From assembly GCA_937872985.1 (NCBI GenBank), contig CALMUW010000040.1, forward strand, positions 1 through 46,462: a stretch of 46,462 nt of DNA, read 5' to 3'. Positions 1 to 6,932 of this stretch are shown here, in pieces. This DNA is from an uncultured Alphaproteobacteria bacterium (GTDB taxonomy: Bacteria > Pseudomonadota > Alphaproteobacteria > Rhizobiales > Aestuariivirgaceae). How positions within the stretch are numbered: position 1 is the first letter of the stretch; each line of letters begins with the position of its first letter. A model generated the notes under the pieces. The model did not search any database. It was not told the origin of the DNA and saw nothing but the letters and a program-made list of their open reading frames with translations. A program made the position numbers and the translations under genes.

Positions 1-444
1 GAGCGGCGTCAGATTGTCGAAATGGACCTTGTGGCGGGCCTTTTCCGGGTCTTCAAAAGTGATGGTGTTGACCTTCACCAGGGCGAAGTAGCGCTCCCCG
101 TCCTTGGGACTGCGGATCTGGCCTTCCACCGTGTCACCGGTCTTGAGCGTGAACTTGCGGATCTGGCTGGGCGAGACATAGATGTCGTCGGGACCGGCGA
201 GATAATTGGCGTCGGACGAGCGCAGGAAGGCAAAGCCGTCCTGCAGGACCTCGACCACGCCCTCGCCGATGATTTCGACGTTGCGGGCGGCCAGGTTTTT
301 CAGGATGGCGAACATCAGCTCCTGCTTGCGCAGCGCGCCGGCGTTTTCCACCTCCAGCCCCTCGGCAATGGTCACGAGTTCGGCGGGGGTTTTGAGTTTG
401 AGATCCTTGAGCTTGATCTCTTTCAGGTCAGTAATGTCAATCAT
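1..444 (-). CDS. rho: Transcription termination factor Rho, N-terminal part (cut by window edge)
   Basis: Rho is the hexameric RNA-dependent ATPase helicase that terminates transcription of untranslated RNA. Only the first 148 codons lie in the window and no stop is reached. The protein begins [20 protein letters not shown], the typical Rho N-terminal helical domain (about residues 1-50). The cold-shock-type RNA-binding domain follows, with the family stretches [29 protein letters not shown] and [10 protein letters not shown]. The ATPase domain would be beyond position 1. The ATG at 442-444 is chosen because it gives the canonical Rho start. It lies 138 bp downstream of hemJ on the same strand. 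Rho identity is clear from the sequence; regulation of its leader is inferred (see the hairpin at 538-559). Confidence 0.95.
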   Translation of the reverse strand, partial: MIDITDLKEIKLKDLKLKTPAELVTIAEGLEVENAGALRKQELMFAILKNLAARNVEIIGEGVVEVLQDGFAFLRSSDANYLAGPDDIYVSPSQIRKFTLKTGDTVEGQIRSPKDGERYFALVKVNTITFEDPEKARHKVHFDNLTPL

Positions 445-537
445 GGTCTTTCGTGGGGAAGGCTGAAGCGCGAAGAACTCAGCGCCAGCGGGAGAGGCGG
501 GAACCGGCGGGATCGGTCTTTGGCCTCATAGCAAAGG

Positions 538-559
538 ATGGGCTTTCGGAAAAGCCCAT
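538..559 (-). terminator. Hairpin in the hemJ-rho gap, weak terminator or rho leader structure
   Basis: There is a perfect 9-bp inverted repeat (ATGGGCTTT / AAAGCCCAT) with a 4-nt CGGA loop. It lies in the 138-bp gap after hemJ and before rho, read on the minus strand. Only a short pyrimidine-rich stretch follows the stem on that strand, so a strong intrinsic terminator is doubtful. Because rho leaders are often autoregulated by premature termination, a role in the rho leader is an alternative; this is inference. Confidence 0.4.
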
Positions 560-582
560 AATGAAGGGGTGAGCCCCAGTGG

Positions 583-1011
583 TTACCAGGGCTTCACCAC
601 CACCCATATGACGATCCAGATCAGCAAAACCGTCGGAATTTCATTGAGGACCCGGAAAAACCGGTGCCCCGGCGTCGGCCTGCCGTCCCGAAAGGCGGCC
701 ACATGGTGCTCCAACACCAGGTGAACCCCGAGCATGCCCGCCACGCCCAGGTATTTCATCACCAGCCAGAAATCGAGGAAGCCATAGCCCATCTGCCAGG
801 TCAGCCACGGCCCGGAAATGAAGGTCACCACCGCGGCGGGCCGCATGATCGCCTTGATCAGCCGCCGCTCCATGACCTTGAAGGTCTCGCCCGTGGCCGA
901 ACCTCTGGGTTCCATGGCGTGATAGACAAAAAGGCGCGGCAGATAGAACAGCCCCGCCATCCACGAGATGACCGCCAGGATATGGAGGACCTTGATCCAG
1001 AGAAAGAGCAT
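583..1011 (-). CDS. hemJ: Protoporphyrinogen IX oxidase HemJ
   Basis: This 142-residue integral membrane protein belongs to the HemJ (UPF0093) family, which oxidises protoporphyrinogen IX to protoporphyrin IX in haem synthesis. Four hydrophobic segments are visible, about residues 3-22, 55-75, 78-98 and 122-140. The conserved first-helix motif LHILAVISWMAGLFYLPRLF contains the histidine at residue 10. FLVYH-type and MERRL-type cytoplasmic segments follow, and then the conserved WLVMKYLGV stretch. Length matches the family. It sits 3 bp downstream of hemE on the same strand, so the two haem genes probably share a transcript. A frame-shifted overlapping reading of 641-1018 exists but has no family resemblance. 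Confidence 0.93.
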   Translation of the reverse strand: MLFLWIKVLHILAVISWMAGLFYLPRLFVYHAMEPRGSATGETFKVMERRLIKAIMRPAAVVTFISGPWLTWQMGYGFLDFWLVMKYLGVAGMLGVHLVLEHHVAAFRDGRPTPGHRFFRVLNEIPTVLLIWIVIWVVVKPW

Positions 1012-1014
1012 GGC

Positions 1015-2040
1015 TCAATCCGCCGCCCGGATCATGGCCACCACCTCCGCCACATGCGCGATCGGCGTCTGCGGCACGATGCCATGGCCAAGGTTGAAGA
1101 TATGCCGGTCCTTGGGCAGCGAGCGCAAAAGGCTGGCGACCTCGGCGCGCATGACATCGCCGCCAGCCAGCAAGCTCTGCGGCGACAGGTTGCCCTGAAC
1201 CGCAACGCCTGAGGGGAGGGTTTTCAAAACCTCCGCCAACACCCGGTCATCCTCGACACTGACCCCGTCAACCTCTGTTGCCCGGGCAAAGTCGGCCTGG
1301 GCCTCACCGATGCCGCGGGCAAAGCCGATGACCGGAACATCCGGATAATTTTCCTTCAGCCGCCGCCGCATTTCGGCAATCGGCCTGAACACGCAGCGCT
1401 TCAACGTCTCACCGTCGAGATCACCCGCCCAGGAGTCGAAAATCTGCAGGCAATTGGCGCCCGCTTCCACCTGCAACGCCAAATAATGAACCGACACATC
1501 GACCAGCTTCTGCAACAGATCGGCAAACCACGCGGGATTTTCTGCGGCCACCTGCCGCGCCACGGCCCGCTTCGAACTGCCACCTTCGATCATGTAGCTC
1601 GCCACCGTCCAGGGCGCGCCACAGAAGCCGATCAAGGTTTTTTCCGGCGCCAATGATGCTCGCACCAGAGCCACCGTTTCAGCCACCGTCTTCAATTGAT
1701 CACCGGGTTTTTCCACCGCCAGCCGCGCCACCTCAGCGGCCGAACCCACCGTCTGCAAAATCGGGCCTTCGCCCTCGGCAAAACGAAGCGACAGGCCCAG
1801 CGCATGCGGCACCACCAGAATGTCCGAAAACAGAATGGCCGCATCGAGATCAAACCGGCGCAAGGGCTGGAGCGTCACCTCGCAGGCCCGCACCGGGTCA
1901 TAGCAAAGATTGAGGAAGGATCCCGCCTCGGCCCGCAAGGCCCGATATTCCGGCAGATAGCGGCCCGCCTGACGCATGAACCATACCGGACGCCGCTCTG
2001 GCGCCTTGCCCGTCAAAACGTCAATCAATGCGCGTTTCAA
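1015..2040 (-). CDS. hemE: Uroporphyrinogen decarboxylase HemE
   Basis: HemE removes four acetate carboxyls from uroporphyrinogen III to give coproporphyrinogen III in the cytoplasm. The 341-residue protein has the first family signature PVWFMRQAGRYLPEYR at about residues 18-33. The second signature region is GFCGAPWTVASYMIEGG, and the C-terminal segment is FNLGHGIVPQTPIAHV. Length is normal for HemE. The start is the first ATG before the conserved MKRALIDVL beginning. It is the last minus-strand gene before the non-coding gap interpreted as oriC; adjacency of hemE to the origin is known in Caulobacter and other Alphaproteobacteria. Confidence 0.97.
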   Translation of the reverse strand: MKRALIDVLTGKAPERRPVWFMRQAGRYLPEYRALRAEAGSFLNLCYDPVRACEVTLQPLRRFDLDAAILFSDILVVPHALGLSLRFAEGEGPILQTVGSAAEVARLAVEKPGDQLKTVAETVALVRASLAPEKTLIGFCGAPWTVASYMIEGGSSKRAVARQVAAENPAWFADLLQKLVDVSVHYLALQVEAGANCLQIFDSWAGDLDGETLKRCVFRPIAEMRRRLKENYPDVPVIGFARGIGEAQADFARATEVDGVSVEDDRVLAEVLKTLPSGVAVQGNLSPQSLLAGGDVMRAEVASLLRSLPKDRHIFNLGHGIVPQTPIAHVAEVVAMIRAAD

Positions 2041-2146
2041 AATGAAACCTCTTCTAAAAATCCCTTAAGGACTCTGGAGTCTTTGTTGGCCTGTGGATTG
2101 CCGGGATAATCCGGTTTTCCCCAGGGTTTCAAATGTCAAATTTCTC

Positions 2147-2172
2147 ATGTCTCGGATCATGTTCCGAGACAT
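2147..2172. repeat. Perfect 10-bp inverted repeat in oriC
   Basis: ATGTCTCGGA at 2147-2156 is mirrored by TCCGAGACAT at 2163-2172 with a 6-nt TCATGT spacer. No T-tract follows on either strand, so a terminator is unlikely. A dimeric protein operator or an extruding cruciform in the origin are possible readings. Confidence 0.7.
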
Positions 2173-2189
2173 TGGAATTCCTCTTTTAT

Positions 2190-2202
2190 AATCAATCCAT
2201 TA
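2190..2202 (+). promoter_or_regulatory. Consensus IHF binding site
   Basis: AATCAATCCATTA fits the IHF consensus WATCARNNNNTTR at every defined position. It overlaps the left arm of the inverted repeat at 2197-2213. IHF bending within alphaproteobacterial origins is known, which fits the location. Confidence 0.55.
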
Positions 2203-2213
2203 GCACCTAATGG
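2197..2213. repeat. Perfect 7-bp inverted repeat in oriC
   Basis: CCATTAG and CTAATGG flank a CAC centre, giving a 17-bp dyad that overlaps the IHF consensus. It looks like a dimeric operator half-site pair. It does not fit the CtrA consensus (TTAA-N7-TTAA). Confidence 0.65.
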
Positions 2214-2239
2214 TCGTGGCCGTGAAAATCTCCGGGAGA

Positions 2240-2248
2240 TGATCCACA
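2240..2248 (+). promoter_or_regulatory. DnaA G-box TGATCCACA
   Basis: This 9-mer differs from the DnaA consensus by one base and equals the G-box described in the Caulobacter origin. A second, weaker box on the opposite strand (TTTTCCACG) starts 3 bp further on, so DnaA monomers could sit side by side here. Confidence 0.6.
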
Positions 2249-2336
2249 GCCGTGGAAAAACCTCGTGGCCTATCACCAGACTGGAAAACCCTTTCCTTCC
2301 TCCACAAGCCCGGCCATGGTGCGCGAAACCTTGCAC

Positions 2337-2345
2337 TTATCCACA
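2337..2345 (+). promoter_or_regulatory. DnaA box, perfect consensus
   Basis: TTATCCACA matches the high-affinity DnaA consensus at all nine positions. It lies just inside the right edge of the putative oriC, 15 bp before the chosen PPDK regulator start. Confidence 0.75.
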
Positions 2346-2360
2346 ATTCTGCCCACCGTC

Positions 2361-3188
2361 ATGAAACGTCATTTTCACATGCACCTGGTGTCGGATTCCA
2401 CCGGTGAGACCCTGCAAACGGCGGCCCGCGCCGCCATGGCATCCTATACCGATCATAGTCCCATTGCTCACATCCATGCCCTGATCCGCACCCCCCGGCA
2501 ATTGGCCAGGACCGTTGCCGACATCGAAAGTCAGCCGGGCATCGTTTTCTTCACCCTGCTTGACCCGGAAATCCGCCGCCAGCTCGAAGAACAATGTCAA
2601 CAGATTGGCGTGCCCGCCGTTTCCATTCTCGACTCCATGATCCAAAGCCTTGGTGTCTTCCTGAACTCGAAATCCCGCCCCCAGGTCGGCGGTCAATATG
2701 TGCTGAACGCCGATTATTTCCGCCGCATGGATGCCCTGGCCTATACCCTGGCCCATGACGATGGCCAGAACGCCGATGATCTCTCGGGGGCTGATATCAT
2801 TCTTCTCGGCATCAGCCGCTCGTCCAAGACCCCCACCAGCATCTATCTCGCCCTGCGCGGCCTCAAGATCGCCAATGTCCCCATCGTGAAATCCTCGCCC
2901 CTGCCCAAGGGCCTGCATGATCTGAAGGACCATTTGGTCATCGGCCTCATGGCCTCGGCCGAACGCATCGCCCAGATCCGCAAGCATCGGTTGATCAGTC
3001 TCAACGAAAAGGCCAATACCTCCTATATCGACGCCCGCGCCATTCAGGAGGAAATCCTGAACATGACAACCCTATGCCGCAAGCATGACTGGCCGCTCAT
3101 CGATGTCACGCGCCGCTCGGTGGAGGAAACCGCCGCCACCATCACCAAGCTCCATGCCGAATGGCAGGCCAATCACCATGCCGGATGA
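2361..3188 (+). CDS. Pyruvate, phosphate dikinase regulatory protein (DUF299 kinase/pyrophosphorylase)
   Basis: This family carries out ADP-dependent phosphorylation and phosphate-dependent dephosphorylation of a threonine in pyruvate phosphate dikinase or PEP synthase. The 275-residue protein starts with the family hallmark HMHLVSDSTGETLQTAARAA. A P-loop-like GISRSSKTPTSIYLALRG lies near residues 150-170. The typical tail is VTRRSVEETAATI. I chose the ATG at 2361 because the family begins just before HLVSDSTGE; in-frame ATGs at 2265 and 2316 add an unconserved extension running into the DnaA box region, and no start has a good ribosome site. Its position beside oriC and hemE is the conserved alphaproteobacterial one. 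It overlaps maf by 11 bp. Confidence 0.93.
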   Translation: MKRHFHMHLVSDSTGETLQTAARAAMASYTDHSPIAHIHALIRTPRQLARTVADIESQPGIVFFTLLDPEIRRQLEEQCQQIGVPAVSILDSMIQSLGVFLNSKSRPQVGGQYVLNADYFRRMDALAYTLAHDDGQNADDLSGADIILLGISRSSKTPTSIYLALRGLKIANVPIVKSSPLPKGLHDLKDHLVIGLMASAERIAQIRKHRLISLNEKANTSYIDARAIQEEILNMTTLCRKHDWPLIDVTRRSVEETAATITKLHAEWQANHHAG

Positions 3189-3774
3189 AGCGCTCATTCT
3201 CGCTTCCACCAGCGCCATCCGCCGCAAGCTGCTGACCGCTGCCGGCGTCAGGTTTGAGGCCCGCCGTCCCGAAGTCGATGAAACCGCCCTGAAGCGGAAA
3301 ATGCGCGGCAAGACACCGAAGGAACTGGCCCTGGCCTTGGCGGAAGCCAAGGCGCTGTCGCTCTCGTCGCTGCGGCCGGAAGCCCTCGTCCTCGGGGCGG
3401 ATCAGACCCTGGACCATGAGGGCCGCACCTTCGACAAGCCGCGTGATCTGGCCGCGGCCCGGCGTCACCTCCTGAAACTCCGGGGCAAGACCCACACGCT
3501 CCATTCCGCCCTGGCCTTGGCCAGGGGAGGGCGGATCATCTGGCGGCACAGCGCCAGCGCGCGCCTCACCATGCGCGATTTTTCCCGGGAGTTTCTGGCT
3601 GCCTATGCGGCGCGGCAGGGCGAAGGACTGCTCACCTCGGTGGGCGGCTACAAGCTGGAGGAGGAGGGCGCGCAACTCTTTACCCGGGTCAGCGGTGAGC
3701 ACACCACCATTCTCGGTCTTCCCCTGCTGCCGCTGCTTGCCGCGCTGCGCCGCCGCGGAGTCTTGCCCACATGA
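3178..3774 (+). CDS. maf: Maf family nucleotide pyrophosphatase
   Basis: Maf proteins hydrolyse non-canonical or methylated nucleoside triphosphates to monophosphates, sanitising the pool. The 198-residue protein has the phosphate-binding motif LASTSAIRRKLL at residues 7-18. The acidic EVDETALKRK segment and GADQTL near residue 77 follow; the DQ form resembles the YceF branch (7-methyl-GTP) more than the dTTP/UTP branch. It also has TSVGGYKLEEEG and the C-terminal LPLLPLLAALR. The ATG at 3178 begins MPDEALILAS and overlaps the preceding gene by 11 bp, suggesting translational coupling. Substrate preference is inferred only. Confidence 0.93.
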   Translation: MPDEALILASTSAIRRKLLTAAGVRFEARRPEVDETALKRKMRGKTPKELALALAEAKALSLSSLRPEALVLGADQTLDHEGRTFDKPRDLAAARRHLLKLRGKTHTLHSALALARGGRIIWRHSASARLTMRDFSREFLAAYAARQGEGLLTSVGGYKLEEEGAQLFTRVSGEHTTILGLPLLPLLAALRRRGVLPT

Positions 3775-4616
3775 AACGCGCCGCGGTCATCGGCTGGCCC
3801 ATCAGCCATTCGCGCTCGCCCCTCATCCATAATTACTGGCTGCGGCACCATGGCATCGCGGGCTCCTATGAGCGGCGGCCGGTGGAACCGCAGGCCCTGG
3901 GACATTTTCTGCGCCACCTCGCCGACGAGGGTCTGACAGGTTGCAACATCACCATTCCGCACAAGGAAGAGGCCCTGCACCATCTCGATCACGTGGATGC
4001 GCTGGCCCGGCGGCTTGGCGCGGTGAACACGGTCTGGCTGCAGGACGGCAAGAGCCATGGCACCTCGTCGGATGGTCATGGCTTCATGGCGAGCCTGGCC
4101 GCCAGTGCGCCGAATTTTTCCGTATCAGGTTCCCATGTGCTGGTGCTGGGGGCGGGCGGGGCGGCCCGCGCCATTGTCGGCGCATTGGTGGATGAAGAGG
4201 CCGCGACCATCACCATCGCCAACCGCACCCTCGGCCGGGCCGAAGCCCTGCGCGCGCTGGGCAGCAGGACAACCCCGGTGTGCGTCGTGGATTGGCCGGA
4301 TCTGCCAGCCGCCCTTCCAGCCTGTGACCTTCTCGTCAACACCACGGCCCTGGGCATGGCGGGGCAGGCCGCGCTGGAGCTTGATCTCGCCCCTCTCAAA
4401 CCCTCCGCCGTGGTTGCCGACATTGTCTATACACCTCTGGAAACGCCGCTGTTGCAGCAGGCGAAGGCGCGCGGCCACCGTGTCGTGCCGGGCCTCGGCA
4501 TGTTGCTGCATCAGGCGGCCACCGGCTTTGAACTGTGGTTTGGCCGCCGGCCCGAGGTGACGCAGGAACTCTATGACCTTGTCGCCCGCGACATCGACCC
4601 GGACGGCCGGTCATGA
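3771..4616 (+). CDS. aroE: Shikimate dehydrogenase AroE
   Basis: AroE reduces 3-dehydroshikimate to shikimate with NADPH in aromatic amino acid synthesis. The 281-residue protein shows the shikimate-binding motif PISHSRSPLIHN near residue 10. The catalytic lysine is in NITIPHKEEAL. The NADP-binding glycine loop is VLGAGGAARAIV at about residues 124-135, followed by NRTLGRAEAL. The usual NTDG motif reads SSDGHG here: the catalytic aspartate is kept but the asparagine-threonine pair is replaced. The C-terminal GLGMLLHQAATGFELWFG is standard. It starts in a 4-bp ATGA overlap with maf and ends in one with coaE. Confidence 0.95.
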   Translation: MKRAAVIGWPISHSRSPLIHNYWLRHHGIAGSYERRPVEPQALGHFLRHLADEGLTGCNITIPHKEEALHHLDHVDALARRLGAVNTVWLQDGKSHGTSSDGHGFMASLAASAPNFSVSGSHVLVLGAGGAARAIVGALVDEEAATITIANRTLGRAEALRALGSRTTPVCVVDWPDLPAALPACDLLVNTTALGMAGQAALELDLAPLKPSAVVADIVYTPLETPLLQQAKARGHRVVPGLGMLLHQAATGFELWFGRRPEVTQELYDLVARDIDPDGRS

Positions 4617-5200
4617 AAATCGTCGGCCTCACCGGCTCCATCGCCATGGGCAAGAGCGAAGTGGTGAAACACCTGCGCCATCGCGGCCTTGCCGTCTTCG
4701 ATGCCGATCAGACGGTGCATGATCTCTACAGCGATGGCACGGCAGCACGGGCATTGCGCACCAGCTTCCCGCAGGCGGTGCAGGGAAAAAAGATCGATCG
4801 CGCCATCCTTTCCCACCTCCTTCAGGAGGATCCGGCGCGCCTCAAAGCCCTTGAGGCCCTCATCCACCCCCTGGTGCATGAGCGCCGCGCCGCCTTCCTG
4901 GCCGAGGCGCGTGAACAGGGTTCCGTTCTGGCCGTTCTCGATATTCCGCTCTTGTTTGAAACCCATGCCGAAGGGGACGTGGATGTGGTCGTGCTGATCA
5001 CCGCGCCCGAAGCGCTCCAGCGCCAGCGCGCTCTTGCCCGCCCCGGCATGACGCCGGAAAAACTGGCCCTGATTCTCGCCCGCCAGATGCCCGATGCGGA
5101 AAAGCGGAAACGCGCCCACTTCGTCATCGACAATTCCGGCGATCTCGCCCATCTTGCCGCGGCAACCGATGCCGTCCTTGCTGCCCTCACCCGCTCCTGA
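4613..5200 (+). CDS. coaE: Dephospho-CoA kinase CoaE
   Basis: CoaE phosphorylates the 3'-hydroxyl of dephospho-CoA, the last step of coenzyme A synthesis. The 195-residue protein has a P-loop, GSIAMGKSEVV, at about residues 8-18. The conserved FDADQTVHDLY follows, with acidic residues for substrate and metal. Further family stretches are HPLVHERRAAF and the LDIPLLFET motif. Length is normal. Its ATG lies inside the aroE stop region (ATGA overlap). The dnaQ ATG follows 5 bp after its stop, so maf-aroE-coaE-dnaQ is probably one operon. Confidence 0.95.
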   Translation: MKIVGLTGSIAMGKSEVVKHLRHRGLAVFDADQTVHDLYSDGTAARALRTSFPQAVQGKKIDRAILSHLLQEDPARLKALEALIHPLVHERRAAFLAEAREQGSVLAVLDIPLLFETHAEGDVDVVVLITAPEALQRQRALARPGMTPEKLALILARQMPDAEKRKRAHFVIDNSGDLAHLAAATDAVLAALTRS

Positions 5201-5205
5201 TTGCC

Positions 5206-5898
5206 ATGCGCGAAATCGTTCTCGACACCGAAACCACCGGGCTTGATCCCTCAACCGGCGACCGCATCATCGAAATCGGGGCCGTCGAACTGGTGAACCA
5301 TCTGCCCTCGGGGCGCACCTTCCACGCCTATCTCAATCCCGAACGCGACGTGCCGGCGGAGGCCGTCTCGGTCCACGGCCTCACCGCCGATTTCCTCAAG
5401 GACAAGCCGCTCTTCGCCGATGTTGTGGAGGACTTCATCGCCTTCATCGGCGAGGCGCCGCTCATCATCCACAATGCCAGCTTCGACATGAAGTTCATCA
5501 ATGCCGAACTGGGCTGGCTCGGCTTGCCGCAATTGCTGATGGAACGCGCCATGGATACGCTCACCATGGCGCGCCGCCGCCATCCCATGGCCCAGAACAA
5601 CCTCGACGCCCTGTGCAAGCGCTATGGCATCGACAATTCACGCCGCGAAAGGCACGGGGCCTTGCTCGACGCCGAACTTCTGGCCGAAGTCTATCTCGAA
5701 CTCACCGGCGGGCGGCAGACGGCGCTCATGCTGGCGCCAGAACCGGCGCGCAGTCCCGCCGTCACGGCCAGCACCCGCAGCGGCCTTGGCGCGCGGCCCC
5801 AGGCTCTGGCGCCGCGCCTTTCGGCCGAGGAGCTGGAGGCCCATGAGGCTCTGGTCAAGACCCTCGGCCCCCATGCCCTCTGGCTTAGAGCAACCTGA
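5206..5898 (+). CDS. dnaQ: DNA polymerase III epsilon subunit (3'-5' proofreading exonuclease)
   Basis: DnaQ supplies proofreading to the replicative polymerase. The 230-residue protein shows the DEDDh exonuclease motifs: Exo I VLDTETTGLDP near residue 5, Exo II HNASFDMKFINAEL near residue 87, and Exo III with HGALLDAELLAEVYLEL near residues 147-163. The C-terminal part is alanine- and proline-rich and would contain the linker and polymerase-binding region. The last codons AGA-GCA-ACC-TGA are part of the repeat that starts at 5887, so a palindromic repeat supplies the present C-terminus and stop codon. Only about three residues are affected. Confidence 0.94.
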   Translation: MREIVLDTETTGLDPSTGDRIIEIGAVELVNHLPSGRTFHAYLNPERDVPAEAVSVHGLTADFLKDKPLFADVVEDFIAFIGEAPLIIHNASFDMKFINAELGWLGLPQLLMERAMDTLTMARRRHPMAQNNLDALCKRYGIDNSRRERHGALLDAELLAEVYLELTGGRQTALMLAPEPARSPAVTASTRSGLGARPQALAPRLSAEELEAHEALVKTLGPHALWLRAT

Positions 5899-6219
5899 CT
5901 TTTGCTGGACACAGCAAAAGTCAGACAAGTTGCTCGCCATCAAGAAATAAGAGCGGACGCTTTGAGGCACTCAAGGCGCGTTCCGCTCTACAGCAACCTG
6001 ACTTTTGCTGGACACAGCAAAAGTCAGACAAGTTGCTCGCCATCAAGAAATAAGAGCGGACGCTTTGAGGCACTCAAGGCGCGTTCCGCTCTACAGCAAC
6101 CTGACTTTTGCTGGACACAGCAAAAGTCAGACAAGTTGCTCGCCATCAAGAAATAAGAGCGGACGCTTTGAGGCACTCAAGGCGCGTTCCGCTCTACAGC
6201 AACCTGACTTTTGCTGGAC
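5887..6219. repeat. Three 103-bp palindromic tandem repeats plus a truncated fourth
   Basis: Units begin with CAACCTGACT at 5891, 5994, 6097 and 6200, an exact 103-bp period; the fourth breaks off at 6219. As far as I can read, the three complete units are identical. Each contains a perfect 13-bp stem (CTGACTTTTGCTG / CAGCAAAAGTCAG, loop GACA) nested inside AGCAAC...GTTGCT. A second, imperfect hairpin runs from AGAGCGGA to TCCGCTCT around TTGAG-GCA-CTCAA. The array starts in the last codons of dnaQ and stops at the secB terminator. Apparent reading frames inside it are repeat artefacts. It resembles rhizobial mosaic intergenic elements in style; membership is inferred. Confidence 0.9.
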
Positions 6220-6220
6220 G

Positions 6221-6249
6221 AAAAAAACCGCCGTCGGAAGACGGCGGTT
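6221..6249 (-). terminator. Intrinsic terminator of secB
   Basis: A 10-bp perfect stem (AACCGCCGTC at 6226-6235, GACGGCGGTT at 6240-6249) has a GGAA loop. On the minus strand it is followed by a run of seven T. It lies 23 bp after the secB stop and abuts the truncated fourth repeat unit. Confidence 0.85.
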
Positions 6250-6272
6250 CGCCATCGGATACGACAGAGATG

Positions 6273-6833
6273 TCAGGCTTCGGCCTTGGCCTGTTCCTGC
6301 TGCATGCGGCGCTGATACATGCCGGCAAAATCGATGGGGTCGAGCATCAGCGGCGGGAAGCCGCCGTTGCGCGTGGCGTCCGCCAGAATCTGGCGCGCGA
6401 AGGGAAAGAGCATGCGCGGACATTCGATGAGCACCGCCGGATGCAGCAGGTTCGGCGGGAAATTCTCCATGCGGAACACGCCCGCATAGAGCAGCTCGGC
6501 GGCGAAGACCACCTTGCCGCCCGCTGTCGCCTTGGCGTCCAGGTGCAGCTCCACCTCGAAGTCGGTGGGTGCCAGATTGCGCGCGTTGACGTTGACGCCG
6601 ATGTTGATGTCGGGCTGGTTCTGCTGCGGGGCGAGAGAGGCGGGCGCATTGGGGTTCTCGAAGGAGATATCCTTGAGATACTGGCCGAGAATGCGCATGG
6701 ACGGCTGTTCACCCGGCGCGGGCGGCGGCGCATCGAGCCTGACAGGGGCCGGGGCAGCTTCCGCCTTGGCTTTGGCACCATTGCCGGATTTGGGCGCAGC
6801 CTTGCGCGGGGCGGGTTTTGCGGTCTTGACCAT
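6273..6833 (-). CDS. secB: Protein-export chaperone SecB
   Basis: SecB is the tetrameric cytoplasmic chaperone that keeps precursors unfolded and hands them to SecA. The core is recognisable from [19 protein letters not shown] through [20 protein letters not shown], with [14 protein letters not shown] and [20 protein letters not shown] after it. The C-terminal [15 protein letters not shown] is typical. The ATG at 6831-6833 is preceded by AAGAGG at good spacing and yields 186 residues. That includes an Ala/Pro/Lys-rich extension of about 45 residues before the conserved core, longer than in E. coli SecB. An upstream in-frame start at 6911 lacks such support. It is followed by its own terminator. 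Confidence 0.94.
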   Translation of the reverse strand: MVKTAKPAPRKAAPKSGNGAKAKAEAAPAPVRLDAPPPAPGEQPSMRILGQYLKDISFENPNAPASLAPQQNQPDINIGVNVNARNLAPTDFEVELHLDAKATAGGKVVFAAELLYAGVFRMENFPPNLLHPAVLIECPRMLFPFARQILADATRNGGFPPLMLDPIDFAGMYQRRMQQEQAKAEA

Positions 6834-6932
6834 GGAAATGCCTCTTGGGGGCCGGTCTGGCCCGGTCGAATGAAGGTGCCTGTCGCTAACACGTTGCGCC
6901 TGGACCTGCAAGGCGCTTGGTAGTGCCGGGTC

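Larger units (their letters stand above)
2041..2360. other. Probable chromosomal replication origin (oriC)
   Basis: This 320-bp non-coding gap lies between divergent hemE and the PPDK regulatory gene, the oriC position known in Caulobacter. It holds a perfect DnaA box TTATCCACA at 2337-2345 and a TGATCCACA G-box at 2240-2248. Weaker boxes are CAATCCACA (minus, 2092-2100), TCCTCCACA (2298-2306) and TTTTCCACG (minus, 2251-2259). A consensus IHF site AATCAATCCATTA lies at 2190-2202. GANTC sites lie at 2070-2074 and 2077-2081. The middle is AT-rich around 2180-2196. Genes point away from it on both sides. Box positions are read directly; origin function is inferred from synteny plus motifs. Confidence 0.8.

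Noticed and set aside
2187..2192. TATAAT in the origin gap as a promoter -10
   Set aside because: No -35-like hexamer at 16-18 bp upstream; better explained as part of the AT-rich origin segment and IHF site.
5887..6219. CRISPR array
   Set aside because: The repeats are contiguous 103-bp units without unique spacers, and there are no cas genes nearby.
5902..6923. Overlapping plus-strand reading frames at 5902-6156, 6005-6430 and 6108-6923
   Set aside because: They share an identical start because they lie in the 103-bp tandem units and then run antisense through secB. No ribosome site or family resemblance.
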